Source: Streptococcus orisasini
GTDB taxonomy: Bacteria > Bacillota > Bacilli > Lactobacillales > Streptococcaceae
Direction: 5' to 3'
DNA length: 42,649 nt
Assembly: GCF_001431045.1 (NCBI RefSeq)
Contig: NZ_BCLE01000008.1
Coordinates: 1 to 42,649, forward strand
Positions 19,292 to 28,047 of the stretch are shown here, in pieces. The position numbers were made by a program, and so were the translations under genes. The notes below the pieces were generated by a model, which was not told where the DNA came from, ran no database searches, and worked only from the letters and a program-made list of their open reading frames with translations. Numbering within the stretch: the first letter of the stretch is position 1; every line of letters starts with the position of its first letter.

Positions 19292-19351
19292 GCGCGGGAG
19301 TGGGAAAGAACCCAAAAATTGAAAATTTTGGTTCGTCTTCCCACCCCCGCA
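19292..19351. terminator. Bidirectional terminator / first half of a double-hairpin repeat
   Basis: Long imperfect inverted repeat: GCGGGAGTGGGAA on the left and TTCCCACCCCCGC on the right, with inner pairing CCAAAA/TTTTGG. It lies between the convergent genes aguR and the nitroreductase. Confidence 0.55.
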
Positions 19352-19404
19352 CAGTTGGCTAGGTTTTCCGCTTTGGCCTTGTGGCAAAAGGAAAGCCAGC
19401 CAAC
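19352..19404. repeat. Second hairpin of the intergenic repeat element
   Basis: CAGTTGGCTAGGTTTTCC pairs with GGAAAGCCAGCCAAC, forming a second long hairpin directly after the first. Its CAGTTGG...AAGTACTT pattern recurs in part at 27795-27813, so this may belong to a dispersed intergenic repeat family. Confidence 0.4.
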
Positions 19405-19496
19405 CACTGCGCCAAGTACTTATCCCAAAACAGGAATACTGGACGAGTTTTTTCCCAGTCTCGGTCTTTTTGTCTTATCTTATTTTAACTTAATAA

Positions 19497-20102
19497 CTAA
19501 TCACCAAATACTTTAAAGCGATCTTGATCTGCCATGAATTCTTTTTCGCCTGCAGGCGCTTCAATAGAACCAAAAGGTATTTGCGCACGCAGTTTCCAGT
19601 TAGCTGGCAAATCATATTTTGCAGCAACCTGAGCATCGACCAGCGGATTATAGTGCTGAACACTCATACCAATATTTTGCTCAGTTAAAGCTAACCAAGT
19701 CGCATAAAGAGCAATACCATGAGCTTGTTCAGACCAAGGCTGAAAATTGTCTGCATAAAGAGGGAAGTTTTCTTCCAAGTTTTTGATGACATCTTGGTCT
19801 TCAAAAAGCAGAATGGTTCCGACACCAGCTGCAAAACTTGCCAATTTGGCTTTGGTATTCTCAAAAGCCTCTGCCGGAGTTACCTTTTCCAATTCACTAT
19901 AGGCAATTTTGTTCCAGAAATCATCAGACTCCTGTCCGAAAAGGATTAGAGCACGGCTGCTTTGAGAATTAAAAGCTGATGGTGCCTGCTTAATAGCATT
20001 TTGAATCACTTCAGTCAGTTCAGCCTTTGATAAATCAATATTTTTGCCCAAGGCATAAATGCTGCGGCGCTGTGTTTGTAATTCTAAAAAATTTGACATC
20101 AT
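19497..20102 (-). CDS. Nitroreductase-family flavoprotein
   Basis: 201 residues, the size of FMN-dependent nitroreductase family proteins. The N-terminal LQTQRRSIYALG matches the RRS(I/V)R-type FMN phosphate-binding region, and APSAFNSQSSRALIL near residue 40 and GMSVQHYNPL near 145 are also typical. Such enzymes reduce nitro compounds, quinones or other electron acceptors with NAD(P)H; the physiological substrate is unknown. Translation starts at one of two adjacent ATGs after GGAGG. It is transcribed alone from a well-formed promoter whose spacer holds a palindrome, suggesting a dedicated repressor. Confidence 0.88.
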   Translation of the reverse strand: MMSNFLELQTQRRSIYALGKNIDLSKAELTEVIQNAIKQAPSAFNSQSSRALILFGQESDDFWNKIAYSELEKVTPAEAFENTKAKLASFAAGVGTILLFEDQDVIKNLEENFPLYADNFQPWSEQAHGIALYATWLALTEQNIGMSVQHYNPLVDAQVAAKYDLPANWKLRAQIPFGSIEAPAGEKEFMADQDRFKVFGD

Positions 20103-20134
20103 AAAATATGTCCTCCATTTATAATTGTGATACC

Positions 20135-20163
20135 ATTATATGTTTATTACTAATTAGTAGCAA
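20135..20163 (-). promoter_or_regulatory. Nitroreductase promoter with palindromic operator
   Basis: Minus-strand TTGCTA (20163-20158), 17-base spacer, TATAAT (20140-20135). The spacer contains the perfect 10-base palindrome ACTAATTAGT (20149-20158), a likely repressor site, for example for a MarR- or TetR-type protein. Confidence 0.6.
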
Positions 20164-20253
20164 ATATTTTGCTTATTTCCTTAATGTCAGTAAAAATTTA
20201 TTGACAAGATCTTTAAATAATCACTTTCTTTAATTTATGTTAAAATAAAAGGT

Positions 20254-21126
20254 ATGGATAAACTTATTAAATCAATTGCAGCATCAGGTTCTTTTCGTGC
20301 TTATGTGCTTGACAGCACTGAGACGGTCAGAATAGCTCAGGAAAAACATCAAACTTTGTCAAGTTCAACAGTCGCTTTGGGACGTACACTCATTGCTAAC
20401 CAAATCTTAGCAGCCAATCAAAAAGGAGACAGTAAGGTCACTGTCAAAGTCATCGGTGACTCCTCCTTTGGCCATGTCATCTCAGTTGCCGATACTAAGG
20501 GTAATGTTAAGGGTTATATTCAAAATACCGGTGTTGATGTCAAAAAAACGGCAAGTGGTGAGGTCATGGTAGGACCCTTTATGGGGCAAGGACAGTTTGT
20601 TGTCATTACCGACTATGGTACTGGCAATCCTTATACGTCATCAACTCCGCTTGTTTCAGGGGAGATTGGTGAAGATTTGGCCTATTATCTGACCGAAAGC
20701 GAACAAACTCCATCTGCTGTCGGACTCAATGTTCTTTTAGACGAAAATGATAAGGTCAAAGTTGCTGGTGGCTTTATGTTGCAAGTGCTTCCCGGAGCTT
20801 CTGAAGAAGAAATCGCTCGTTATGAGAAACGCATTCAAGAAATGCCTGCCATCTCAGCTCTGCTAGAATCTACTGACCATGCTGCCGCTCTTTTGAAGGC
20901 TATTTATGGCGAGGACGACTACAAAATCTTGGCTGAGGAAAATTTACAGTTTTCCTGCGATTGCTCACGTCAGCGCTTTGAGGCAGCCCTTAGGACACTG
21001 GCCAAAACAGATCTAGAGGAAATGAAAGAAGAAGACCATGGCGCAGAGATTGTCTGCCAATTCTGTGGCAAAAAATACCAATTTACAGAAACTGATTTAG
21101 AGGAGATGATTCATGACAAAGCTTAA
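20254..21126 (+). CDS. hslO: Hsp33 redox-regulated chaperone
   Basis: 290 residues. Hsp33 is a cytosolic holdase switched on by oxidation, when its zinc centre is lost. The four zinc cysteines are visible in the C-terminal part as CDC (near residue 232) and CQFC (near 270). The N-terminal fold shows [16 protein letters not shown] and [17 protein letters not shown]. The conserved N-terminus [17 protein letters not shown] supports this start, although AAAGG lies only one base before the ATG. It overlaps the dus gene by 14 bases, so the two are co-transcribed, as in several streptococci. Confidence 0.95.
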   Translation: MDKLIKSIAASGSFRAYVLDSTETVRIAQEKHQTLSSSTVALGRTLIANQILAANQKGDSKVTVKVIGDSSFGHVISVADTKGNVKGYIQNTGVDVKKTASGEVMVGPFMGQGQFVVITDYGTGNPYTSSTPLVSGEIGEDLAYYLTESEQTPSAVGLNVLLDENDKVKVAGGFMLQVLPGASEEEIARYEKRIQEMPAISALLESTDHAAALLKAIYGEDDYKILAEENLQFSCDCSRQRFEAALRTLAKTDLEEMKEEDHGAEIVCQFCGKKYQFTETDLEEMIHDKA

Positions 21127-22093
21127 CAGCTCATTTATGATTGGTGATGTGGAAATCCCTCACCGCACCGTCTTAGCCCCGATGGCAGGAGTAACGAATT
21201 CTGCATTTCGAACTATCGCTAAAGAATTCGGAGCCGGACTCGTTGTGATGGAAATGGTATCAGACAAGGGTATTCAATACAACAACGAGAAAACACTGCA
21301 CATGCTCCATATTGATGAGGGAGAACACCCTGTTTCCATTCAGCTTTTTGGCAGCGACGGTGACAGCCTGGCACGCGCAGCTGAGTTCATTCAGGCCAAC
21401 ACACAGGCTGATCTCGTGGATATTAACATGGGCTGCCCGGTGAATAAAATCGTTAAAAATGAAGCCGGTGCCATGTGGCTCAAAGACCCTGAAAAGATTT
21501 ATTCAGTGGTTTCAACTGTTAAATCAGTCCTTGATATTCCCCTGACGGTCAAGATGCGCACTGGCTGGGCTGAGCCTTCCTTGGCTGTTGAAAATGCTTT
21601 AGCAGCTGAGGCTGCTGGAGCTGCTGCCCTCGCTATGCACGGGCGCACGCGTGAACAAATGTATACCGGACATTGCGATCATGAAACACTGGCTAAGGTT
21701 GCCAAAGCCATCACTAAGATTCCTTTTATCGCTAATGGTGACATCCGTTCTGTCAAGGACGCTCAGTTTATGATTGATGAAGTCGGTGCAGATGCAGTCA
21801 TGATTGGCCGAGCTGCCAGAAGCAACCCTTATATTTTCACCCAGATAAATCACTATTTTGAAACAGGAGAAATCATAGACAATCTGCCCTTTGCTAAAAT
21901 GCTGGAAATTGCCCAAGACCATCTTGGACGTTTGGTCGAGCTGAAGGGTGAAAAAATCGCAGTTCGTGAATTTCGCGGTCTTGCTCCTCACTATCTTCGC
22001 GGAACATCTGGCGCTGCTAAAATCCGGGCTGCCGTATCACGGGCAGAAACTTTGGCAGATGTGAAAACTATTTTTGCCCAAGTTCACTCATAA
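21113..22093 (+). CDS. dus: tRNA-dihydrouridine synthase
   Basis: 326 residues, an FMN-dependent enzyme that reduces uridines in the tRNA D-loop. It has the N-terminal [18 protein letters not shown] near residue 75, the signature [20 protein letters not shown] near 105-125 (with the active-site cysteine), KMRTGW and [12 protein letters not shown] in the C-terminal half. It starts inside the end of hslO after GAGGAG and ends before a strong terminator. It is closest to the DusB-type (NifR3) branch by motif; the exact uridine position is not predictable here. Confidence 0.94.
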   Translation: MTKLNSSFMIGDVEIPHRTVLAPMAGVTNSAFRTIAKEFGAGLVVMEMVSDKGIQYNNEKTLHMLHIDEGEHPVSIQLFGSDGDSLARAAEFIQANTQADLVDINMGCPVNKIVKNEAGAMWLKDPEKIYSVVSTVKSVLDIPLTVKMRTGWAEPSLAVENALAAEAAGAAALAMHGRTREQMYTGHCDHETLAKVAKAITKIPFIANGDIRSVKDAQFMIDEVGADAVMIGRAARSNPYIFTQINHYFETGEIIDNLPFAKMLEIAQDHLGRLVELKGEKIAVREFRGLAPHYLRGTSGAAKIRAAVSRAETLADVKTIFAQVHS

Positions 22094-22106
22094 ATACCAT
22101 TAAACC

Positions 22107-22146
22107 AAAAGCTTCTTCTTAATCGCTGCAGCTAAAAGCTTTTTGT
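22107..22146 (+). terminator. Weak hairpin just downstream of dus
   Basis: AAAAGCTT near the dus stop can pair with AAAGCTTTTT at 22136-22146. The following strong hairpin is the more likely terminator. Confidence 0.3.
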
Positions 22147-22208
22147 AAGGCTGGCTGTAGCACTCCTTTGTTAGAGGAACTCGTGAATTAATAAAAAATA
22201 GATAAAAG

Positions 22209-22243
22209 CCTGATTTCTGAAGCACATAGAAATCAGGTTTTTT
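22209..22243 (+). terminator. Terminator of the hslO-dus operon
   Basis: CCTGATTTCT / AGAAATCAGG perfect 10-bp stem, 9-base loop, T-run of six. Confidence 0.85.
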
Positions 22244-22265
22244 ACTGCTTTCATCTATTTTTAAG

Positions 22266-22308
22266 TACCAAAAAACTCTTTTGCTTCAGTTTGAAACAAG
22301 AGAGTTTT
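22266..22308 (-). terminator. Terminator of clpC
   Basis: AAAACTCTTTTG / CAAGAGAGTTTT inverted repeat with one mismatch; read on the minus strand it is followed by a run of T. It is placed directly after the clpC stop codon. Confidence 0.8.
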
Positions 22309-22312
22309 GCTT

Positions 22313-24754
22313 TTAAATAATATCAAATTTCAATTTTTCTTTTTGAATGCCAATTTTCAGCGTTTGACCGCTGGTTAATTCTCCTGAAAGAACGAATTCT
22401 GCCAGCTTATCTTCTACTTCTGTCTGAAGCGTTCTGCGCAAAGGCCGTGCACCCATTTCAGCATCGTAGCCTGCCTGAGCCAAGTGTTTTAGAGCTGAAG
22501 GCTGAAATTTTAGAGTAATTCCCTGATCAGCCAAATGAGAAATCAGGGGCTGTACCATAATTTTAACGACATCGCGCATATTTTCTTGAGTGAGATTATG
22601 AAAGACAACTTTCTCATCAATACGGTTGATAAATTCAGGACGGTAGGTTTTCTTTAATTCTTCCAAAATACGGTTTTCCATGGCCTTATAATCCTGAGAA
22701 AGATCTTTGGCTCCAAAGCCTACTGTCTTATCATCACGAAGAGCTGTTGCACCAAGATTTGAAGTCATAATGATGATAGTATTGGAAAAATCAACCTTGC
22801 GACCACGGCTATCGGTCAAGACGCCATCATCCAGTACCTGCAAGAGAACATTGAAAATATCAGGATGAGCCTTTTCAACCTCATCAAAGAGCAGTACAGA
22901 ATAAGGCTTATTACGAACCTTCTCTGTCAGCTCGCCGCCTTCTTCATAGCCAACATAACCTGGAGGAGCACCGTTGAGGCGGGAAGCTGCAAATTTTTCC
23001 ATATACTCACTCATATCAAAACGAATGAGAGCTGATTCATCATCAAAGAGAATTTCAGCCAGAGCCTTGGCCAATTCCGTCTTACCGACACCAGTCGGTC
23101 CCAAAAACATAAAGGAACCAATCGGACGCTTCCCAGTCCGAATTCCGGACTGATTACGACGGATGGCACGGCTGATACTTGAGACAGCATCCTCTTGGCC
23201 AATAACGCGCTTGTGCAGTTCTTTTTCCAGATTGAGGTACTTCTTGCTGTCTGCCTGTGTCAGCTTGCTTACTGGAATTCCAGAAAGCTTGCTCAAGGTC
23301 TCTAAAATTGCTTCTTCACTAACGGTCACTCGTTTTTTAAGCAGAGGCGTTTCCTCTTTTTTTAATAAACGACGGGCAGCCGTTATATCTTTGTCAATAA
23401 GAGCCTGATCCAAATCCGTTAAAAAGGCGGGAGCCTGTTTTTTAACTAAACCTTGCACCGTAGCACTAGCCTCATCCAACAAATCAATAGCTGAATCAGG
23501 CAGATTCTTTCCAGTCAGATAGCGGTGAGCTCCCTTAACCGCTGCTTTCACAGCCTCATCAGGAATCAGCACATGGTGATAATCTTCATAACTTTTCTTT
23601 AAGCCAAGAAGAATCTGATAAGCTTCTTCTTCGCTGGGCTCTTCAATGGTTACCTTGGCAAAACGGCGGGACAGAGCCGCGTCCTTTTCGATATGCTTTT
23701 GATATTCTTCCTGAGTTGTGGCACCAATGGTTCTAAGGGTGCCGCGTGCCAAGGCCGGTTTGAGAATGTTGGCTGCATCAAGTGTACTGTCAATGCCGCT
23801 TCCAGAACCCATTATCGTATGCAGTTCATCAATAAAGAGGATTATGTGGCCGTCTGCCTCAATATCAGCGATAATCTGATTCATGCGTTCCTCAAAATCT
23901 CCCCGGAAACGGGTTCCTGCAACAACACTCATCATATCAAGCTCTAAGACTTTCATATCTGCTAATTCAAAAGGAACAGCACTATCAACAATACGCTGAG
24001 CCAATCCGTAAGCTAAAGCTGTTTTGCCGACTCCAGCATCACCAACTAAAACAGGATTGTTTTTTGTCTTACGGCTTAAAATTTGAACCATTCGAGAAAT
24101 TTCCTGCTCTCGGCCAATAACAGGTTCCAAGCGGCCTCTGCGAGCCAAAGCTGTCAAATCTCGCGTAAAATCTGCTAAATCACCTGTCATACTGGGCGGT
24201 TTCATTAAATCAGAAAAATTGCTATTACTCTTAGCTTTCTTAGGCTTACGCATTTCAAAGATAGCTTTAATATCTTCTTTTGAGAAACCTGCATAGCGTT
24301 CAACAGCCTTGCGTAAGTCCAGCAAACGAACAGACTCGCCATCGTCCTTGATTTGAAAACCAACTAGCTCTAAAATCCGTGTTGCCAGCAGATTAGGATT
24401 GAGCAGCATAGCAAACAAAACATGCTCCGTCCCGACTTCCTTGGCACGAGTCGCCTGACTGATAGCATAAGCTTCTGCCAAGGTTTTACTCAAAGCCTTT
24501 GATTGTTCCAGCAAAACAATATCGCCGCTTGGTTTCTTAGGCTTTTTTCCAACAGCCAAAATAGCAGCAGCTTGATAATCTTCAAACTGAACGTCATCTT
24601 CAAACTCAGCAAAGCTTAAACCGGCCACTGAGCTGTCAATCTCAACCATAGCAAGAAGGACATGCCAGCTTTCAAGATAGGAGCTTTCAAAACGGGCGGC
24701 TTCAAATTGAGCCAACCGGAAAACTTCCTGCATTTTCAATGAATAATCGGTCAT
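22313..24754 (-). CDS. clpC: Clp protease ATPase subunit ClpC
   Basis: 813 residues, a Hsp100 AAA+ unfoldase that feeds damaged proteins to ClpP. An N-terminal Clp repeat domain (about 1-145) is followed by the first ATPase with Walker A GDAGVGKTALAYGLA (near 240), then the second with GPTGVGKTELAKAL (near 550) and LFDEVEKAHPDIFN (near 630). The C-terminal D2-small domain shows GARPLRR. The middle region between the ATPases is short, as in streptococcal ClpC, and no separate mcsA/mcsB genes are present. Its ATG overlaps the ctsR stop (ATGA), so the two are translationally coupled. CtsR represses the pair. Confidence 0.95.
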   Translation of the reverse strand: MTDYSLKMQEVFRLAQFEAARFESSYLESWHVLLAMVEIDSSVAGLSFAEFEDDVQFEDYQAAAILAVGKKPKKPSGDIVLLEQSKALSKTLAEAYAISQATRAKEVGTEHVLFAMLLNPNLLATRILELVGFQIKDDGESVRLLDLRKAVERYAGFSKEDIKAIFEMRKPKKAKSNSNFSDLMKPPSMTGDLADFTRDLTALARRGRLEPVIGREQEISRMVQILSRKTKNNPVLVGDAGVGKTALAYGLAQRIVDSAVPFELADMKVLELDMMSVVAGTRFRGDFEERMNQIIADIEADGHIILFIDELHTIMGSGSGIDSTLDAANILKPALARGTLRTIGATTQEEYQKHIEKDAALSRRFAKVTIEEPSEEEAYQILLGLKKSYEDYHHVLIPDEAVKAAVKGAHRYLTGKNLPDSAIDLLDEASATVQGLVKKQAPAFLTDLDQALIDKDITAARRLLKKEETPLLKKRVTVSEEAILETLSKLSGIPVSKLTQADSKKYLNLEKELHKRVIGQEDAVSSISRAIRRNQSGIRTGKRPIGSFMFLGPTGVGKTELAKALAEILFDDESALIRFDMSEYMEKFAASRLNGAPPGYVGYEEGGELTEKVRNKPYSVLLFDEVEKAHPDIFNVLLQVLDDGVLTDSRGRKVDFSNTIIIMTSNLGATALRDDKTVGFGAKDLSQDYKAMENRILEELKKTYRPEFINRIDEKVVFHNLTQENMRDVVKIMVQPLISHLADQGITLKFQPSALKHLAQAGYDAEMGARPLRRTLQTEVEDKLAEFVLSGELTSGQTLKIGIQKEKLKFDII

Positions 24755-25215
24755 AGATGGTATCCTTTTCTGTCTAAACGTTGTAGTATCTTACGAAGCA
24801 TGCGGGCACGAATGTGAGGACTGTTTACACCTAGAACTTCATCTCCTGCCGCTGCCAAAATAATATTGCCTTCACGCTCACTGATAATTTTTTCATCAAA
24901 GAGCAATTGAATAATATCGGCGAAAACCTGTTCACTGATCTGTTCACCAATATTGGCTTCCAAATTATTAAGCATTTGATGCTGATCAGAAAAACGAATT
25001 TTAGCAATGCGAATATAACCACCACCGCCGCGTTTGCTTTCAACAAGGTAACCGCGGCTCTCTGTAAAACGCGTTTTAATCACATAATTGATCTGACTGG
25101 GAACAACGCTGAAACTGTCCGCTAAAGCACTTCTCTTAATTTCTGCAAAGCCAGACTGAGCCAGTATCTTTTTGATATATTCTTCAATACTGTCAGATGT
25201 ATTTTTTGATGTCAT
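24751..25215 (-). CDS. ctsR: Class III heat-shock repressor CtsR
   Basis: 154 residues from MTSKNTSDSIEEYI; GAAGGAG is spaced for this start, while a longer frame upstream lacks a site. It is a winged-helix repressor of clp genes. The DNA-binding N-terminal half shows SVVPSQINYVIKTRF and the wing SKRGGGGYIRI, the glycine-rich segment that acts as the thermosensor in the family. A CtsR box in its own promoter indicates autoregulation. It is first gene of ctsR-clpC. Confidence 0.95.
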   Translation of the reverse strand: MTSKNTSDSIEEYIKKILAQSGFAEIKRSALADSFSVVPSQINYVIKTRFTESRGYLVESKRGGGGYIRIAKIRFSDQHQMLNNLEANIGEQISEQVFADIIQLLFDEKIISEREGNIILAAAGDEVLGVNSPHIRARMLRKILQRLDRKGYHL

Positions 25216-25238
25216 GATATCGACTCCTTCCCAGTCAC

Positions 25239-25263
25239 TTTGACTATAACTGACCTTATTATA
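25239..25263 (-). promoter_or_regulatory. ctsR promoter with CtsR operator
   Basis: The minus strand has TATAAT (25263-25258), and three bases further GGTCAGTTATAGTCAAA (25255-25239), the tandem heptad CtsR box (consensus RGTCAAANANRGTCAAA) with few mismatches. The operator would cover the transcription start. Confidence 0.8.
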
Positions 25264-25401
25264 CCGAAAAATAATGCTTTTGGAAAGCAAGAGACTTGGA
25301 AGTGAAGAGGTTTGTCATTCGAAAGTGATAATGTCTAAAAGCAGAAAAATTTAGGGCCTTTAATGACAATCAAGCACTAACTATAAATTTTTCAGCAGCT
25401 G

Positions 25402-25428
25402 TCTGCTCAAGCTTTTATATTGCAGACA
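25402..25428 (-). other. Hairpin upstream of ctsR / downstream of tsf
   Basis: GTCTGC / GCAGAC inverted repeat next to the tsf terminator. No T-run, role unknown. No other feature is seen between 25291 and 25431. Confidence 0.3.
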
Positions 25429-25431
25429 AGC

Positions 25432-25476
25432 AAAAAGCACTCCAAGATAAGACTTGACAGCCCATCTTAAAGTGCT
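25432..25476 (-). terminator. Terminator of rpsB-tsf
   Basis: Minus strand AGCACTTTAAGAT / ATCTTGGAGTGCT stem followed by TTTTT, just after the tsf stop codon. Confidence 0.85.
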
Positions 25477-25489
25477 CTTAAATAAAGGT

Positions 25490-26530
25490 TTACTTGTTTA
25501 AAGCAGCGGCCATTGTTGCAGCAACTTCGTTTTCAAAGTCATTAGCTGCTCTTTCAATACCTTCACCGACTTCAAAGCGGACAAAGCTGACTGCTTTAGC
25601 GTTTACTGATTCAAGGTAAGCTTCAACAGTCTTGCTGTCGTCCATAATGTAAACTTGGGACAGCAAGGTATATTGTTGGTCAACCTTAGTGTTATCAAGC
25701 ATGAAGCGAGCCATTTTACCAGGAATGATTTTATCCCAAATCTTTTCTGGTTTGCCTTCAGCCTTAAGTTCTTCCTTGATGTCTTCTTCAGCTTGAGCAA
25801 GTATTTCATCTGTCAATTGCAGTTTTGAACCGTATTTAAGAAGTGGAAGCGCTGGCTTATCAACCATGGCACGGCTTTCGTTGTCTTGTTCGATCTTATG
25901 GTTCATTTGAGCCAATTCATCATGAATGAATTCCTCATTCAATTCTTTGTAAGAAAGAACAGTTGGGTTCATTGCTGCTACGTGCATTGCTACTTGTTTA
26001 GCAAGAGCTTCATCTGCGCCTTCAAGCACTGTGACAACGCCAATTTTACCGCCATTATGTTGGTAAGCACCAAATACTTGGGCATCTTCTTTTTCAACAA
26101 GGGCAAAGCGGCGGAATGAAATCTTTTCTCCGATAGTTGCAGTTGCGTTCACGTAAGCTGCTTCCAAAGTTTCTCCTGAAGCCAAAGTTACTTTAAGAGC
26201 TTCTTCATTGTTAGCAGGTTTTTGTGCAGCAATAGCTTTTGCTGTTTCGTTAACCAATTCAACAAATTGAGCATTTTTTGCAACAAAGTCAGTTTCTGCA
26301 TTAACTTCAACGATAGCTGCAACATTGCCATCAACATAAAGGCCAGTCAAACCTTCAGCAGCAATGCGGTCAGCTTTCTTCGCTGCTTTAGCTATTCCTT
26401 TTTCGCGCAGAAGTTCGACTGCTTTTTCCATATCGCCTTCAACTTCAACCAATGCTTTTTTGGCGTCCATAACACCAGCACCGGTCTTTTCACGCAATTC
26501 TTTAACAAGAGCTGCCGTAATATTTGCCAT
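25490..26530 (-). CDS. tsf: Elongation factor Ts
   Basis: 346 residues, the length seen in streptococci. It is the guanine nucleotide exchange factor for EF-Tu. The N-terminal UBA-like domain shows [20 protein letters not shown], and the core has [12 protein letters not shown] near residue 75. The C-terminal part ends [28 protein letters not shown] ribosome site precedes the ATG. It lies 131 bases after rpsB, with a strong GC-rich hairpin between them, the usual rpsB-tsf order. Confidence 0.97.
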   Translation of the reverse strand: MANITAALVKELREKTGAGVMDAKKALVEVEGDMEKAVELLREKGIAKAAKKADRIAAEGLTGLYVDGNVAAIVEVNAETDFVAKNAQFVELVNETAKAIAAQKPANNEEALKVTLASGETLEAAYVNATATIGEKISFRRFALVEKEDAQVFGAYQHNGGKIGVVTVLEGADEALAKQVAMHVAAMNPTVLSYKELNEEFIHDELAQMNHKIEQDNESRAMVDKPALPLLKYGSKLQLTDEILAQAEEDIKEELKAEGKPEKIWDKIIPGKMARFMLDNTKVDQQYTLLSQVYIMDDSKTVEAYLESVNAKAVSFVRFEVGEGIERAANDFENEVAATMAAALNK

Positions 26531-26555
26531 GATAATTCCTCCAAATTTTAATTGT

Positions 26556-26583
26556 AAAAGGGGAGGGCTTAGCCCCGCCCCTT
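26556..26583 (-). terminator. GC-rich intercistronic hairpin between rpsB and tsf
   Basis: Minus strand AAGGGGCGGGGCT / AGCCCTCCCCTT hairpin followed by TTTT. It lies after the rpsB stop and 26 bases before the tsf start. It is probably a partial terminator that sets the rpsB:tsf ratio. Confidence 0.6.
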
Positions 26584-26661
26584 AGGTTACTAGGTTATTT
26601 TGATGAGTAAAGACTGATAAAATAAAGTCTTTTAGCTGTTTGATTATTTTACGTCTATTAC

Positions 26662-27447
26662 TTAGTCTTCGTTTGAACCTTCAACAACTTCAACGATTTC
26701 TTCGATTGAATCTGCTTGAGTATCGTCAGCTGCAAGTTCTGCTTCAACAGCTTCAACACTGTCTTCACCTTGACGGCCTTCAATAACAGCATCAGCTAAT
26801 TTGCTTGTGATCAATTTAACGGCACGAATAGCGTCATCATTTGCTGGGATGATAACATCGATATCATCTGGATCAGCGTTGGTATCAACCATAGCAACAA
26901 CCGGAATACCAAGTTTTTTAGCTTCTTTAACAGCGATTTGTTCTTTATGCGGGTCAACGATGTAGATAACATCTGGAATGCGAGGCATATCTTCGATACC
27001 GCCCAAGAATTTTTCAAGGCGGGCACGTTGTTTATTCAGAAGGGCTACTTCTTTCTTAGGAAGCACTTCAAATGTTCCATCAGCTTCCATTTGTTTGATT
27101 TCTTTAAGACGAGCGATACGTTTTTGGATAGTATCCCAGTTTGTCAAAGTTCCGCCCAACCAGCGATGGTTAATATAAAATTGACCTGCGCGTTCAGCTT
27201 CTTCTTTAATAGCTTCTGAAGCTTGTTTTTTCGTACCGACAAACAAGATAACCGCATCATTAGCTGCTGCATCGCGAACAAAGTCGTAAGCTTGATCAGC
27301 TAATTTAACTGTTTGCTGAAGGTCGATAACGTGAATGCCGTTACGTTCTGTGAAGATGTACTTAGCCATCTTAGGGTTCCAGCGGCGTGTTTGGTGACCA
27401 AAGTGAACACCAGCCTCAAGAAGTTGTTTCATTGAAATTACTGCCAT
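26662..27447 (-). CDS. rpsB: 30S ribosomal protein S2
   Basis: 261 residues. Bacterial S2 signatures are [22 protein letters not shown] at the start (shown in part by [15 protein letters not shown]), [12 protein letters not shown] near residue 90 and [12 protein letters not shown] near 195, with an acidic C-terminal tail. It binds the small subunit through 16S rRNA and S1. AAAGGAGAAAT precedes the ATG. A long 5' leader may carry S2 autoregulation. Confidence 0.98.
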   Translation of the reverse strand: MAVISMKQLLEAGVHFGHQTRRWNPKMAKYIFTERNGIHVIDLQQTVKLADQAYDFVRDAAANDAVILFVGTKKQASEAIKEEAERAGQFYINHRWLGGTLTNWDTIQKRIARLKEIKQMEADGTFEVLPKKEVALLNKQRARLEKFLGGIEDMPRIPDVIYIVDPHKEQIAVKEAKKLGIPVVAMVDTNADPDDIDVIIPANDDAIRAVKLITSKLADAVIEGRQGEDSVEAVEAELAADDTQADSIEEIVEVVEGSNED

Positions 27448-27568
27448 GAGTATTTCTCCTTTATTGTTTTTTCTCCTCTCTCAGACTTCAGCTTGCAGCC
27501 CAACCCAAAAAGGCAACCAGACCACAATTCATCTAAGATGAGTATTATCACATTTCTGCGACTTTACT

Positions 27569-27597
27569 ATCATAACAAAATTAAAGGTAAAATGCAA
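27569..27597 (-). promoter_or_regulatory. rpsB promoter
   Basis: Minus-strand TTGCAT (27597-27592), 17-base spacer, TATGAT (27574-27569). It predicts a leader of about 110 bases before rpsB with small hairpins (for example CTTCAGCTTGCAG near 27485-27497). Confidence 0.75.
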
Positions 27598-27649
27598 GGG
27601 AATTCTACTTGACCAAAAGGCAAATTTAAGGTAGAATAATTACTGTTAT

Positions 27650-27720
27650 GGCGGTATAGCCAAGTGGTAAGGCACGGCTCTGCAAAAGCTTGATCGTCGG
27701 TTCAAATCCGTCTACCGCCT
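27650..27720 (+). tRNA. tRNA-Cys (anticodon GCA)
   Basis: 71 bases folding as a tRNA. The acceptor stem is GGCGGTA (27650-27656) with TACCGCC (27713-27719), discriminator T. There is a D-arm with TAGCCAAGTGGTAAGGC, an anticodon loop CTCTGCAAAAG (GCA = Cys), and a T-loop GGTTCAAATCC. CCA is not encoded. It is a single gene between rpsB (divergent) and the repeat region at 27.8 kb. Confidence 0.95.
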
Positions 27721-27734
27721 TTTAGTTCAAGAAA

Positions 27735-27766
27735 GGGGCTGAAACACAAGGTTCAGCCTCATTTTG
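27735..27766 (+). terminator. Terminator after tRNA-Cys
   Basis: GGGGCTGAA / TTCAGCCTC stem with an 8-base loop, then ATTTTG, starting about 15 bases after the tRNA end. Confidence 0.6.
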
Positions 27767-27789
27767 AATATCTCAGAAATAATTGTTTT

Positions 27790-28007
27790 TCACACAGTTG
27801 GTGAGTACTTTAATATCCGCACTGCTGATTGGAATAGTCCCATCTGGACTTTCGATTCAAACAGCTGGGGAAACTTTTTTCTGGGAATAAGACTTGCGCA
27901 AGCCAGTATTTAAAATGGTTTGGGGGCCGTTTCAAACCGGACACATAGAAATGAGAAAGTGGATCCAATCGATTGCTAAGAAATCACGATTGAGTCCCAC
28001 TTTCTTT
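27790..28007. repeat. Intergenic repeat region with hairpins
   Basis: No gene is seen from 27767 to 28032. The segment 27795-27813 (CAGTTGGTGAGTACTT) resembles part of the element at 19352-19421, and ACTTTTTTCTGGGAAT near 27873 resembles its far end. A strong hairpin, AGAAAGTGG..CAATCG / CGATTG..CCCACTTTCT followed by TTTT, occupies about 27952-28007 and is probably a plus-strand terminator. Confidence 0.4.
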
Positions 28008-28047
28008 TATCTATTTTTATACGGTTAGGGGGATGAAGAAAAGATTT

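Noticed and set aside
22313..25215. Absence of mcsA and mcsB next to ctsR-clpC
   Set aside because: A ctsR-clpC pair without mcsAB is normal for streptococci, so not a sign of gene loss here.
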